Positions 26,525-35,300 of a stretch of 64,000 nucleotides of DNA are shown here, piece by piece. How positions within the stretch are numbered: position 1 is the first letter of the stretch; every line of letters starts with the position of its first letter. Source of the stretch: Actinoplanes nipponensis. GTDB lineage: Bacteria; Actinomycetota; Actinomycetes; Mycobacteriales; Micromonosporaceae. A model generated the notes under the pieces. That model saw only the letters and a program-made list of their open reading frames with translations, was not told the origin of the DNA and did not search any database. Location of the stretch: assembly GCF_016862275.1 (NCBI RefSeq), contig NZ_BOMQ01000052.1:1-64000 (forward strand). Direction: 5' to 3'. The position numbers were made by a program, and so were the translations under genes.

Positions 26525-27343
26525 TCAGGGCTTGCGGGCCACCCCGGCGACCACGGCCATGTCGCCCGGTGCGCCGTCGCCGCCGGACGGCCACTCGTGC
26601 ACCCAGACCAGGCCGGGCGGCTCCAGCACCGCGTCTCCGAAGAAGCGCATGATCTGCGCCCGGCTGCGCCCGGTCGCGGTGGACACGTCCGTGCGGCGGT
26701 AGAGGTCGGCGACGCCGTCGGTGGCCGCGTCGGCCGCGGTCTCCGAGACGCCGTGCGAGATCGCCACGTACGACCCCGGCGGCAGGCTCGCCACCAGCCG
26801 CTCGACCGCCGGGTACGCGTCGTCGTCCGGCACGAAGTGCAGCATGGCCACCAGCAGCAGCCCGATCGGCCGGTCCGGGTCGAGCAGCCGCCGCACACCC
26901 GGGTGGCCGAGGATGGCCTCGGGGAACCGCATGTCGGCCTGCACCGCCGTGGCGTGCCGGTTGTCCCGCAGGATCTCGCCGGCGTGCGCGACGGCGACCG
27001 GGTCGATGTCGACGTAGACCACCCGGGCGTCGGGGACCCGGCTCTGGGCGATCTCGTGGACGTTGCCGACGGTCGGGATGCCGCTGCCGATGTCGAGGAA
27101 CTGCCGCACGCCGGCGTCCAGCATGAACTGCACGGCCCGGTGCAGGAACGCGCGGTTGGCCCGGGCCATCTCGCCGGCGGCCGGCAGCATCGCCAGCAGC
27201 CGCTTGGCCGCCTCGCGGTCGGCGGAGAAGTTGTGGCTGCCGCCGAGCAGGGCGTCGTAGATCCGGGCGCTGCTGGGCCGGCTGGAGTAGTCCGCGTCAG
27301 CGTTGCCCATGCCGAGGAAGCTTACTCCACTGTGGTCGGTCAT
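26525..27343 (-). CDS. SAM-dependent methyltransferase (DUF574 type)
   Basis: This 272-residue protein fits the large actinomycete-specific methyltransferase family: ARIYDALLGGSHNFSADREAA near the N-terminus, the SAM motif QFLDIGSGIPTVGNVHE, and VVYVDIDPVAVAHAGEIL. The substrate is not known for the family. Its ATG overlaps the stop of the GGDEF-EAL-like gene, so it is the third gene of an operon starting with a sigma factor. Confidence 0.9.
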   Translation of the reverse strand: MTDHSGVSFLGMGNADADYSSRPSSARIYDALLGGSHNFSADREAAKRLLAMLPAAGEMARANRAFLHRAVQFMLDAGVRQFLDIGSGIPTVGNVHEIAQSRVPDARVVYVDIDPVAVAHAGEILRDNRHATAVQADMRFPEAILGHPGVRRLLDPDRPIGLLLVAMLHFVPDDDAYPAVERLVASLPPGSYVAISHGVSETAADAATDGVADLYRRTDVSTATGRSRAQIMRFFGDAVLEPPGLVWVHEWPSGGDGAPGDMAVVAGVARKP

Positions 27344-29406
27344 GAGGCCACCCGCCGGTCCGCCAGGGCGACCAGGGCGGGCACCCGCAGCAGCGCGCCC
27401 ACCTGGTGCGGAGTGCCGGGCGGACCGAACCGCAGGCCCTGGGCCCCGTCGACGCCCGTGCCGGCCAGCCTCGCCTGGGCGTCGTCGTCGTCGACGCCGT
27501 GCACGGTGAGGGTCAGCCCGAGGGCGTGCGCGACCCGGGTCAACCCGGCGAGCAGCTCCCGGTCGGTGTCGACGCCGCAGGCCGGGGACTGCACCCGCGA
27601 AGCCGGGGTGCGCAGACCGTGCAGCGGCAGCTCCCGCAGATACGCCAGGCTGCCTCCGCCGGAGCCGAAGTCGTCCAGTTCGAGCCGGACGCCGAGGGCG
27701 GCCAGCGCGGTCAGCACGGTCTGGCTGTGCTCCCCGGCCGGCACGGCGTCCAGCCCGGACAGGTGCAGGTGCAGCCGCTCGGGCGGCAGGCCGCTGCCGG
27801 TGAGCGCGTCCCGGACCAGGTCGACGACGTCCGGGTAGCCGATCTGGTGCACCGGCAGGTCGAGGCCGACGAACGGGCCCGTACGGCCGCCGTCCCAGGC
27901 CATCGCCTGCCGGCAGGCCTGGTCCAGCAGGCTGCCGGCGAGCCGGGTGGTGGTGTCGCGGTCGCCGGTGAGCTGGCCGATCCGCCGCAGATCGAGCACG
28001 CCCAGGTGCGGGTGCCGCCAGGCCATCCGGGTGTGCAGCCCGGCCACCCGGCCGGTGCCCAGCCGCACCACCGGCTGGTACGAGGGCGGCCCGGTGACCA
28101 GGCCGCTGACGCCGGTGGCGGAGCCGGCCCGGCGGGGACCGGCCGGGCGCGGGTCGTACACCGCCCAGCCGCTGGTGCCGGCCCGGGCCTGGCGCAGCGC
28201 GATCTCGGCGTCGACCAGGACGCGGGTGACGTCCAGCCCCGAGGTCGGCACGTCCACGACACCGACCGCGGCGTGCAGCGCGGCGGTCAGCCCGGTGCCG
28301 GGCAGCGAGGCCGGCTCGGCCAGCTCGCGGGTCAGGCGCTCGGCCAGCTCGGCCAGGTGGGCCAGGCCGCCGCTGTCCTGCACCAGCAGCACGAACGCGT
28401 GCGCGCCACAGCGGGCCAGCAGGTAGTCCGGGTGCCGGGCGACCCGCTGGAGCCGGCGGGCCACCTCGGCCAGCACGTGGTCGCCGGCGTCGGCGCCGAA
28501 CTGCTCGCCGACCGCGGCCAGCCCGCCCAGGTCGACCAGGCAGAGCCCGACGTGCCGGGCCGGGTCGTCGCCGTTGGCCGACTGCCGCAGGCGCTGCACC
28601 AGGCGGGCCTTGTTGGCCAGGCCGGTCACCGGGTCGTAGTAGGCGAGCCGGTGGTAGCGGGCCTCGCTGTGCTGCAGCGCGGACTGGAACTCGCGGGCGG
28701 CCCGCTGGGTGGCCCGGTGCAGCGACTCCTGCTGGGCCAGGGTGCGGGCCTGCAGCGCGGCGGCGAACCCGGCGGCGAAGGCGCTCGCGACCTGGCGAGC
28801 CGGGCGGCTCACGGTGTCCCCGTGGCCCAGGTGGTCGAGCAGCAGCGTCATGGTGGCGGGCAGCGCCTCGGTCCGGCTGATCCCGAGGGCGACGGCCTCC
28901 GCGCCCACCCGGTAGGCGGCGTCCAGGTCCGGCGGGTCGGCCGCGGCCGCGCGGGCCAGGCAGTCGGCGTACGCCCCGAGGGTGCGGGCCGCGACCTCGC
29001 CGGCCATCGGCAGGTAGACACCGGCCGCGGTGGTGGCGGCGTACCAGCTGTCGCCCACGCTGCGGCCGGCCGCGCCGGGGGCCGGGAGGGTGGCCGGCTC
29101 CAGCGGACCCGCCGGCAGGCAGCCGGGCGTGTGCCGGGCGCTGAGCACCGTACGGGCCGCCTGCTCGAGGGCGGCGTCCGTGTACTGCACCGCGGTCTCG
29201 AGGGCGGCGGCGACGATGCCGTCGGCGCGGTGCCGGGCGTCCTCGATCAGCCTGTCCACTTCCCCGCCGGCCGCGGCCGGCTCCGCCTCGCCGGGCACCG
29301 GGTCGTAGCCGCACTCCGCGAGGATCTCGTTGAGCGCGGCGATCATCATCGCGTGGGTGAGCCCGCCGTCGTCCGGCGGGAACCCCTCGTCGCGCGCAGT
29401 GGTCAT
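27340..29406 (-). CDS. degenerate GGDEF-EAL protein
   Basis: This 688-residue protein has an N-terminal helical region of about 270 residues, a GGDEF-like domain beginning YDPVTGLANKARLV, and an EAL-like domain. The GGDEF motif reads CGAHAF, and the EAL position reads TRMAW, while the distal loop reads LDDFGSGGGSL. Both catalytic sites look lost, so it is probably a binding or signalling protein rather than an enzyme. It sits between a sigma factor gene and a methyltransferase gene with 4-bp overlaps on both sides. Confidence 0.85.
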   Translation of the reverse strand: MTTARDEGFPPDDGGLTHAMMIAALNEILAECGYDPVPGEAEPAAAGGEVDRLIEDARHRADGIVAAALETAVQYTDAALEQAARTVLSARHTPGCLPAGPLEPATLPAPGAAGRSVGDSWYAATTAAGVYLPMAGEVAARTLGAYADCLARAAAADPPDLDAAYRVGAEAVALGISRTEALPATMTLLLDHLGHGDTVSRPARQVASAFAAGFAAALQARTLAQQESLHRATQRAAREFQSALQHSEARYHRLAYYDPVTGLANKARLVQRLRQSANGDDPARHVGLCLVDLGGLAAVGEQFGADAGDHVLAEVARRLQRVARHPDYLLARCGAHAFVLLVQDSGGLAHLAELAERLTRELAEPASLPGTGLTAALHAAVGVVDVPTSGLDVTRVLVDAEIALRQARAGTSGWAVYDPRPAGPRRAGSATGVSGLVTGPPSYQPVVRLGTGRVAGLHTRMAWRHPHLGVLDLRRIGQLTGDRDTTTRLAGSLLDQACRQAMAWDGGRTGPFVGLDLPVHQIGYPDVVDLVRDALTGSGLPPERLHLHLSGLDAVPAGEHSQTVLTALAALGVRLELDDFGSGGGSLAYLRELPLHGLRTPASRVQSPACGVDTDRELLAGLTRVAHALGLTLTVHGVDDDDAQARLAGTGVDGAQGLRFGPPGTPHQVGALLRVPALVALADRRVAS

Positions 29407-30035
29407 GACCGGCCTCCCTCGGACTCGGGCGCCACGGCGGGGCCCGGCCCCGGCCCGCGCTGCGGCGGGACCGCCTGCCACATCGCCACCGCCTGCTTGC
29501 GGCCCAGCTTGAGCGCCGTGCGGACCGCCTCCGGCGTCTTGCCGACCAGCTGGGCGATCTCGGTCGGGGTCAGGCCCTGGGCGGACAGCTCGAGCGCCTC
29601 GCGGCGGGCCGGCGGCAGCTGGGCCAGCACCCCGGCGAACCACTCCATCAGCTCGTACTCGACCAGGTCGGGATCGGCCCGGCCGGCGCCGAGCTCGCCG
29701 ACGTCGGCCACCAGCACCTCGACGTCGCCCGGCCCGGCGCTGCGCCGCTGCTTGAGCCAGTACGACCGGGCCGCCGTACGCACCCAGGCCACCGGATGGG
29801 TCAGCTCGGACCAGCGGCGCAGCGCCTCCCGGATCGCCTCGGCAACGGCGTCCTGGGCCTCCCAGCGGTCGGCGCCCTCCCGCAGCAGGCTGCGCACGAG
29901 GCCCGCCCAGTAGCGCCGGAAGAACTCCTCGATCTGCTCGGCGGGCGGCGGGTCGGGGATGCCCGCCCGGGGCGGCGCGGGCGACGGCGCACTGTCCACA
30001 TCGTCCGTGTCGTGCGTGTCGTGCGTGTCCTGCAC
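29403..30035 (-). CDS. sigma-70 family (ECF-like) RNA polymerase sigma factor
   Basis: This 210-residue protein has a region 2-like helix set (RRYWAGLVRSLLREGADRWEAQ...) and a region 4 helix-turn-helix (LPPARREALELSAQGLTPTEIAQLVGKTPEAVRTALKL). It would direct RNA polymerase to specific promoters. The N-terminus has an odd DTHDTHDTDD run. The GTG start has GGAGA 7 bp before it. It heads the operon with the degenerate GGDEF-EAL protein and the methyltransferase. No anti-sigma factor gene is seen. Confidence 0.85.
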   Translation of the reverse strand: MQDTHDTHDTDDVDSAPSPAPPRAGIPDPPPAEQIEEFFRRYWAGLVRSLLREGADRWEAQDAVAEAIREALRRWSELTHPVAWVRTAARSYWLKQRRSAGPGDVEVLVADVGELGAGRADPDLVEYELMEWFAGVLAQLPPARREALELSAQGLTPTEIAQLVGKTPEAVRTALKLGRKQAVAMWQAVPPQRGPGPGPAVAPESEGGRS

Positions 30036-30117
30036 CGATGTCTCCGTTCGCCCGGGAACTCCCCCTAGTTAGGTCTCCGGGAGCCGGTCTCCGTGACATC
30101 GACGGCCAAGATTCTTT

Positions 30118-31104
30118 TCAGGCGCGGGCGAGCGCCTCCCGCATCGCGGTGGCCAGCCGCACGGTCGCCGCGAGATCGGCGCGCCCGGCGGCCGCGGCGG
30201 CCGCGACCCCGAGCCGGTACGTGACCCGCCCGCGCGCGGTCATGGTGCCCCACCGCCAGTCCGCCCGCAGCAGCCGGGCGAAGTGGTCGGCGCCGTCCCG
30301 CTCGGCCCGCTCGACCAGGGCGTCGCCCCGGATCACCCAGCCCACGCAGGCGTCCGCGAGGTCCCCGGGCGGGTCGCCGCCGGCCAGCGACCGCCAGGTG
30401 TCCCGGTACGCCTGCTCGGCTTCGCGCAGCACGGGCTCCGGTGTGGACCGTACGCACCAGCAGGTCGGGAAGCCGATCCGCAGGTAGGCCAGCTCGCCGA
30501 TCCCGGGGCCGGCGGCCGCGCCCTCCAGGTCGACGAAGCGCACCCCGCCGGCGGTGGAGATCTCGTTGCCCGGACAGGGGTCGCCGTGCAGCAGCGCCGC
30601 GGCCCCCGCCCCGCGGATCCGGCCGAGCAGGGCGTGCAGTTCCGCCTCGGCGCCGGACGGGACGGCGACGCCGAGGCCGCGGGCCAGGGCCAGGAACGCC
30701 CGCACGTCCGGCCCGCCGGGTCCGGGGTCGGCGGGCAGCTCGCCGGGGCCGACCGCGTGCAGGCGGGCCAGCGCGGAGGCGTAAAGGACCGGCCAGGGCC
30801 CGCCGTCCGGCCCGGCGGCCAGGTGTTCGAGCACCAGCACGCGCCGCTCGGGGTCGGCGGCGAGCACCTCGGGGACGACGGGCGGGCGCGCGGCCCCGGC
30901 CCGGCGCAGGGCGGTCAGCTCGCGGGCGAACCGGCCGGCGGGGTCGGCGCCCCCGACGATCTGCTTGACGACGGCCGGCGTACCGGCGAACTCGGCCCGC
31001 CAGACCCGCGACCGGGGGCTGCTGGCGAGGCGGCGGACGCGGCGCGGCCGGCCCAGCCGTTCGCGCAGGGCGGGCCCGAGCGGCAGGGCCCGCCGGAGGA
31101 TCAC
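30118..31104 (-). CDS. aminoglycoside phosphotransferase-family kinase
   Basis: This 328-residue protein has the APH/choline-kinase fold: VVKQIVGGAD for nucleotide binding, HGDPCPGNE as the catalytic loop, and FVDLEGAAAGPG as the metal-binding DFE-like motif. The substrate is unknown; these proteins phosphorylate antibiotics, sugars or other small molecules. The frame is open further upstream, but GTG 31104 overlaps the stop of the small membrane protein by 4 bp and fits family length. Confidence 0.82.
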   Translation of the reverse strand: MILRRALPLGPALRERLGRPRRVRRLASSPRSRVWRAEFAGTPAVVKQIVGGADPAGRFARELTALRRAGAARPPVVPEVLAADPERRVLVLEHLAAGPDGGPWPVLYASALARLHAVGPGELPADPGPGGPDVRAFLALARGLGVAVPSGAEAELHALLGRIRGAGAAALLHGDPCPGNEISTAGGVRFVDLEGAAAGPGIGELAYLRIGFPTCWCVRSTPEPVLREAEQAYRDTWRSLAGGDPPGDLADACVGWVIRGDALVERAERDGADHFARLLRADWRWGTMTARGRVTYRLGVAAAAAAGRADLAATVRLATAMREALARA

Positions 31105-31406
31105 GCGGCGATCATCCGGATGATCGCGTTGCCGCCGAGCATCAGCACGTCGGCGCCGGCCACCAGGGCCATGGCCAGGTGCATCCGCCGGCTGGTCAGC
31201 TCCGGGTCGCCGCCGGTCAGGCCCAGCGCGGCGATGACCAGCGCGAGCAGCACCAGCGGGATGCCGAAGATCAGCAGCACCCCGACCGAGCCGGGGGTGC
31301 GGCCCTGCGCCACGAGCAGGGTGAGCATCACCGCCGGTCCGATGCCGAAGAACAGCACGGCGAGCCCGCCGTACCACCGCAGCGACCGCGTCGCGTCCGT
31401 CACCAT
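31101..31406 (-). CDS. small three-helix membrane protein, function unknown
   Basis: This 101-residue protein has three predicted membrane segments (about 12-34, 40-63, 76-97) and few charged residues between. I do not recognise a named family. GGAGG precedes the ATG by 3 nt and the next codon, GTG at 31403, by 6 nt, so the true start may be the GTG. It overlaps the kinase gene by 4 bp and is likely cotranscribed with it. Confidence 0.7.
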   Translation of the reverse strand: MVTDATRSLRWYGGLAVLFFGIGPAVMLTLLVAQGRTPGSVGVLLIFGIPLVLLALVIAALGLTGGDPELTSRRMHLAMALVAGADVLMLGGNAIIRMIAA

Positions 31407-31450
31407 GCACCTCCGATGCGGTGGCCATGGTATCCAGCGGCGGCGCCGGG

Positions 31451-32404
31451 TCAGTGGCTCCGGGTCCGGAACATCGACCGGTACGCCTGCGGCGTGGTGT
31501 CCAGCCGGTGCCCGAAGTGGTGGCGCAGGGTGGCGGCGCTGCCGAAGCCGGCCCGGACCGCGATCGCGTCCACGCCGAGGTCGGACTCCTCCAGCAGCCG
31601 GCGGGCCAGCAGCACGCGCTGGCCGGTGAGCCAGTCGTGCGGCGTGGCGCCGGTTTCGGCCCGGAACCGGCGGGCGAAGGTGCGCGGCGCCATGTGCGCC
31701 CGCGCGGCGAGCGTCTCCACGGTGTGCGGCTGGTCCAGGCTGCCCAGCACGTGGGACAGCAGCGGTTGCAGCGTCTCGCACTCGACCGGCTGCACCGGGG
31801 TCTCGATGAACTGGGCCTGGCCGCCGTCGCGGTGCGGGGGCACCACCATGCGGCGGGCCAGCTGGGTCGCCACGGCGGAGCCCTGCTCCTCGCGGATCAG
31901 GTGCAGGGCGCAGTCCACCGCCGCGGCGGTGCCGGCGCTGGTGATCACGGTGCCGTCGGCGACGTACAGCACACCGGGGTCGACCTTCGCCCGGGGGAAG
32001 CGGGCCGCCAGCGCGTCGGTGTGCCGCCAGTGGGTGGTGCAGCGGCGGTCGTCGAGCAGCCCCGCCTCGCCGAGGGCGAACGCGCCGGTGCACACGCTCA
32101 TCACCCACGCGCCGCGGGCGTGCGCGCGGCGCAGCACGTCGAGGACCGCCCCGGGCGGCGTCAGCTCGGTGTCGCTGGGCACGACCGCGACCAGGTCGGC
32201 CCGATCGGCCGGTCCCAGGTCGTGGCCGGGCGAGATGGTGAAGCCCGCATGGGTACGCACGTCGCGCCCGTCGGCGCTGCACACGGCGAACTCGTAGCCG
32301 GGCAGCCCCTCGGCGGTGCGGTCGTAGCCGAAGAGCTCGCAGAGCACGCCGAGCTCGAAGACGGCCACGTCGGGCAGGGCGATGACGGCGACGCTGCGCA
32401 ACAT
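31451..32404 (-). CDS. GlxA-type regulator (DJ-1/PfpI domain with AraC DNA-binding domain)
   Basis: This 317-residue protein has an N-terminal DJ-1/PfpI-like domain (about 5-190, with the nucleophile-elbow segment VMSVCTGAFALGEAGLL) and a C-terminal AraC domain with two helix-turn-helix motifs (TVETLAARAHMAPRTFARRF and GVDAIAVRAGFGSAATLRHHF). Members regulate catabolic or stress genes. No obvious target gene is adjacent; the APH kinase unit downstream on the same strand is one possibility. Confidence 0.9.
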   Translation of the reverse strand: MLRSVAVIALPDVAVFELGVLCELFGYDRTAEGLPGYEFAVCSADGRDVRTHAGFTISPGHDLGPADRADLVAVVPSDTELTPPGAVLDVLRRAHARGAWVMSVCTGAFALGEAGLLDDRRCTTHWRHTDALAARFPRAKVDPGVLYVADGTVITSAGTAAAVDCALHLIREEQGSAVATQLARRMVVPPHRDGGQAQFIETPVQPVECETLQPLLSHVLGSLDQPHTVETLAARAHMAPRTFARRFRAETGATPHDWLTGQRVLLARRLLEESDLGVDAIAVRAGFGSAATLRHHFGHRLDTTPQAYRSMFRTRSH

Positions 32405-32548
32405 GCCGCCACCCTACGACGCGCTGGCAGGATTTTGAAGATGTATGGCATCCCTGCCACTGTCGGCCGACCGGCGACCGGCGCATGCTGGGTGTCGCAA
32501 CCCGGTGCGCACCGGCCCTCCACCAGCCGGAACAAGGGTGTGAACGTC

Positions 32549-32680
32549 ATGGGCATCGCCATCCTGCTCTTCTTCGTCGCCATCGCCGTCGCCTCGGGCG
32601 CCGGGCTCACCTTCGACAGCCGCGACAGCGGCGACTGGAAGCCGACCGCCGACGGCGTGCGGGCGCCGGATCGATGGTGA
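32549..32680 (+). CDS. 43-residue single-pass membrane protein
   Basis: This very short protein starts MGIAILLFFVAIAVASGAG, one membrane segment, followed by a conserved-looking polar tail with DSRDSGDWKP. I recall similar small actinomycete proteins with a DSRD motif, but no function is known to me. AAGGGTG lies about 10 bp before the ATG. A strong bidirectional hairpin follows 14 bp after the stop, which supports a real transcription unit. Confidence 0.6.
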   Translation: MGIAILLFFVAIAVASGAGLTFDSRDSGDWKPTADGVRAPDRW

Positions 32681-32693
32681 CCCGCAGGCGAAC

Positions 32694-32735
32694 GGCGCCG
32701 GCCCGGCCCGCGTGAGCGCGGGACGGGCCGGCGCC
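32694..32735. terminator. bidirectional terminator hairpin
   Basis: Two 19-nt arms (32694-32712 and 32717-32735) pair with a single mismatch around a TGAG loop. It separates the 43-residue protein gene (+) and the repeat-rich protein gene (-), which converge here. No T-run follows, which is common for actinomycete terminators. Confidence 0.8.
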
Positions 32736-32750
32736 GCCGGGTCCGTGCGG

Positions 32751-33542
32751 TTACTTCTTCTTCGGGGCCTGCTCCGCGGCGCCGGCCTGCTCGTCGGCAC
32801 CGGCCTGCTCGTCGGCACCGGCCTGCTCGTCGGCACCGGCCGCGTCACCGGCGCCCGCGGCCTCGGCCGCGGCGGCCTTGGCGGCCGACAGGTCCAGGCA
32901 GGCGACCAGCAGGGCCGCCCGGGCGTCGGTGACCGCGGCGTCGAGGTCCGCGGCGCCCGCCTCCTGGCCGGCTCCGGCTTCCTCGCCCGCGCCCGCCTCC
33001 TCGGCAGCGCCCTTCTGCTTGCCGCCCTTGGCGTTCCCGCCCTTGGCGTTCCCGGCCTTGGCGTTGCCGGCCTTCGCGCCCATCTTCCTGGCGTACTTCT
33101 TGGCCACGGCCTTCTTGGCCTTCTTGGACATCTCGGCCGGGGCGGCCCCGTCCCCGGCGGCGCCCGCCTCCCCGGCCCCGGCCGCGGCCTCGGCGTCCGC
33201 GGCGGCCTGGTCGATGGCGAACTGGTCGCACGAATCCTCGAGCGCCTGCGCCGACGCGGCGGCGGCCTGGGCGGCGCTGATCTCCTGCTCCGGCGCCAAC
33301 GGCTCGCCGTCACAGACCACGGCGCCCGCGTTGATCTCCAATTTCTCGCAGCCGGCGATGTCGAAGTTCTGACCGTCGACCACCACGATCTCCGACGCCT
33401 GGGCCTGCTCGCCCGCCGAGGCCAGCTGCAGCCCGGAGACCCCACCCAGCACCAGCACCCCGGCGATGACCGCGCCGCCGACCGCCTTCCGGTTGACCCC
33501 GGTCCTGCCGGCTCCGATGCGTCGTCGCTGTCGCAGTCTCAT
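32751..33542 (-). CDS. exported or membrane-anchored Ala/Gly/Glu-rich repeat protein
   Basis: This 263-residue protein has a basic N-terminus (MRLRQRRR) and one hydrophobic segment (AVGGAVIAGVLVLGGVSGLQLA) ending ASAGEQAQA, so it is secreted or anchored. The early part has cysteines in AGCEKL and AVVCDGEP, later ones in DSCDQF and VACLDL. The rest is charge-patterned repeats: basic NAKAGNAKGGNAKGG, acidic GAGEEAGAGQEAGA, and DEQAGADEQAGADEQAG near the end, finishing KKK. I do not recognise a family. ATG 33542 has GAGGAG before it; GTG codons just upstream are less likely. Confidence 0.7.
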   Translation of the reverse strand: MRLRQRRRIGAGRTGVNRKAVGGAVIAGVLVLGGVSGLQLASAGEQAQASEIVVVDGQNFDIAGCEKLEINAGAVVCDGEPLAPEQEISAAQAAAASAQALEDSCDQFAIDQAAADAEAAAGAGEAGAAGDGAAPAEMSKKAKKAVAKKYARKMGAKAGNAKAGNAKGGNAKGGKQKGAAEEAGAGEEAGAGQEAGAADLDAAVTDARAALLVACLDLSAAKAAAAEAAGAGDAAGADEQAGADEQAGADEQAGAAEQAPKKK

Positions 33543-33746
33543 CACCACTCCTCGTCGTCGGTCGGCACTTGTCGTTCGGCAGCAAGTACGCGACCGCGCG
33601 GCGATCGGGTTCAGATTCGCGGCGAATTCATCCGGTTCAAAATACCGGCGACCATTTTCCGCAGATCATGAGAACAGCGGCCCGGGTCACAGCTTGTCCC
33701 GCCGTCGGCGCGATTAGCCGGGCACCGAACGGAGAATGGTGGGGCC

Positions 33747-35141
33747 ATGGCAACTGCGAAGACGGTTTTCGTGCTGTTCGGGGCGACCGGGGACCTGGCG
33801 CGGCGGATGGTGCTGCCCGCCTTCTACACCCTGGCCATCGAGGGACTGCTGCCGCCCGGGTGGGCGCTGATCGGCAACGGCCGCGGCGACGTGGCGCACG
33901 AGGACTTCCGCAAGCACGTGCACGACGCGCTGGTCGAGTTCGGACCGCACCCGGACCAGGGGCCGTGGCGCGAGTTCGAGCGGCGGTTGTACTTCGCCGG
34001 CGGCGGCTTCGACACCGACTCCCCCGGCAGCCTGCTGGATGTGATCGGCCACGTCCGCCGCGAGCTCGGCCCCCGCCCGGAGCTGGTGCACTACCTGGCC
34101 GTGCCGCCGCAGGCCTTCCCCGGGCTGACCCGGGCGCTGGGACAGCACGGCCTGGCCGAGGGCGCCCGCGTGGTCTACGAGAAGCCGTACGGCACCTCGC
34201 CGAAGAACTTCCGGTCGCTCAACCGCATCGTGCACACCGTGCTGGACGAGTCGCAGGTCTACCGGATCGACCACTTCCTCGGCAAGGAGGCCACCCAGAA
34301 CCTGCACGTGCTGCGCTTCGCCAACGAGCTGTTCGCGGCGAACTGGCACCGCGACCACATCGAGAGCGTGCAGATCGACGTGCCCGAGACCCTCGGCGTG
34401 GCCGACCGGGCGGCCTTCTACGACGCGACCGGCGCCGTGCTCGACATGCTCGTCACGCACCTGTTCCAGGTCGCCGCCGAGGTCGCCATGGAGCCGCCGG
34501 CCAGCCTGGGCGCCGCCGACCTGCAGTCCGCCCGGGAGCGGGTGATCCGCTCGTTCCGGCCGCTGGACCCGGCCGAGGTGGTGCTGGGCCAGTTCGACGG
34601 CTACCGCGACGTCAAGGGGATCGCGGCGCGGTCGCGGACGGACACGTACGTCGCCGCGAAGCTGTGGATCGACAACGCGCGCTGGAAGGGGGTGCCGTTC
34701 CTGCTGCGTACCGGCAAGCGGATGGCGGCCGGCGAGCAGCGGGTCACCCTCGTGCTGCGCACCCCGCCGCGGCCGCTGAAGGGCCTGCCGGCCCAGGCCA
34801 ACGCGCTGACGTTCTCGCTGGCCGGCGACGGGCAGATCGAGCTGCGGCTGCTGGCCAAGAAGCCCGGGGTGGAGCTGCAGGTCGAGCCCGCGACCGTCAC
34901 GCTGCCGCTGGCCGAGCTGCCGGACGCCGAGCCGCTGCCGCCGTACGTGCGGCTGATCCACGACGTGCTGCTCGGCGACCGGTCGCTGTTCACCCGCCCG
35001 GACGGGCTCTCGGCGGCCTGGCGGGCCGTGCAGCCGATCCTGGACGCGCCGCCGCGCCTGGCCAGGTACCCGCAGGGCTCCTGGGGCCCGGCCGCGGCCC
35101 GCAAGCTCGCGGCGCCGCACGGGTGGCTGCTCGGCCAGTGA
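33747..35141 (+). CDS. zwf: glucose-6-phosphate 1-dehydrogenase
   Basis: This 464-residue enzyme oxidises glucose 6-phosphate with NAD(P)+, the entry to the oxidative pentose phosphate route. It shows the nucleotide-binding LFGATGDLARR near residue 10, the signature RIDHFLGKE with the catalytic histidine region, and EKPYGTS. It is not next to a transaldolase or opcA gene, so it is probably a second, isolated zwf of the kind common in actinomycetes. ATG follows a G-rich ribosome site. It ends 60 bp before the first tRNA-like element. Confidence 0.93.
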   Translation: MATAKTVFVLFGATGDLARRMVLPAFYTLAIEGLLPPGWALIGNGRGDVAHEDFRKHVHDALVEFGPHPDQGPWREFERRLYFAGGGFDTDSPGSLLDVIGHVRRELGPRPELVHYLAVPPQAFPGLTRALGQHGLAEGARVVYEKPYGTSPKNFRSLNRIVHTVLDESQVYRIDHFLGKEATQNLHVLRFANELFAANWHRDHIESVQIDVPETLGVADRAAFYDATGAVLDMLVTHLFQVAAEVAMEPPASLGAADLQSARERVIRSFRPLDPAEVVLGQFDGYRDVKGIAARSRTDTYVAAKLWIDNARWKGVPFLLRTGKRMAAGEQRVTLVLRTPPRPLKGLPAQANALTFSLAGDGQIELRLLAKKPGVELQVEPATVTLPLAELPDAEPLPPYVRLIHDVLLGDRSLFTRPDGLSAAWRAVQPILDAPPRLARYPQGSWGPAAARKLAAPHGWLLGQ

Positions 35142-35201
35142 CGCCGGTTCCGCCGGGGTCGTGCGGAGACCCGGACCGGCGGTGGCGCTAGAGTCCTGCC
35201 C

Positions 35202-35279
35202 CGGCGGGCCGTAGCGCAGAGGTCGTCGCGCCGCACTGCACATGCGGAGGACGCCGGTTCGATTCCGGCCGGTCCGCCG
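35202..35279 (+). tRNA. tRNA-like element 1 (nominal anticodon GCA, 10-bp terminal helix)
   Basis: The sequence folds as a cloverleaf. The terminal helix is 10 bp (35202-35211 with 35270-35279, one G-U pair) instead of 7. Then come UA, a 3-bp D stem with a loop containing AGAGGUC, a 5-bp anticodon stem (35231-35235/35243-35247) with loop CUGCACA, a 5-nt variable loop AGGAC, and a T arm GCCGG-UUCGAUU-CCGGC. The loop would present GCA (Cys) after U33. No CCA is encoded, and no U73 is available as CysRS needs. It ends 21 nt before the GTG of the ankyrin gene, so it may be a structured leader, a processed small RNA, or a non-standard tRNA. Confidence 0.7.
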
Positions 35280-35300
35280 CCTGCACGGGAGGGGGCCGGC

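Noticed and set aside
35202-35279. Plain tRNA-Cys(GCA)
   Set aside because: The anticodon fits, but the 10-bp terminal helix, the lack of the U73 discriminator needed by cysteinyl-tRNA synthetase, and the near-identical partner with an aberrant anticodon loop argue against an ordinary tRNA.
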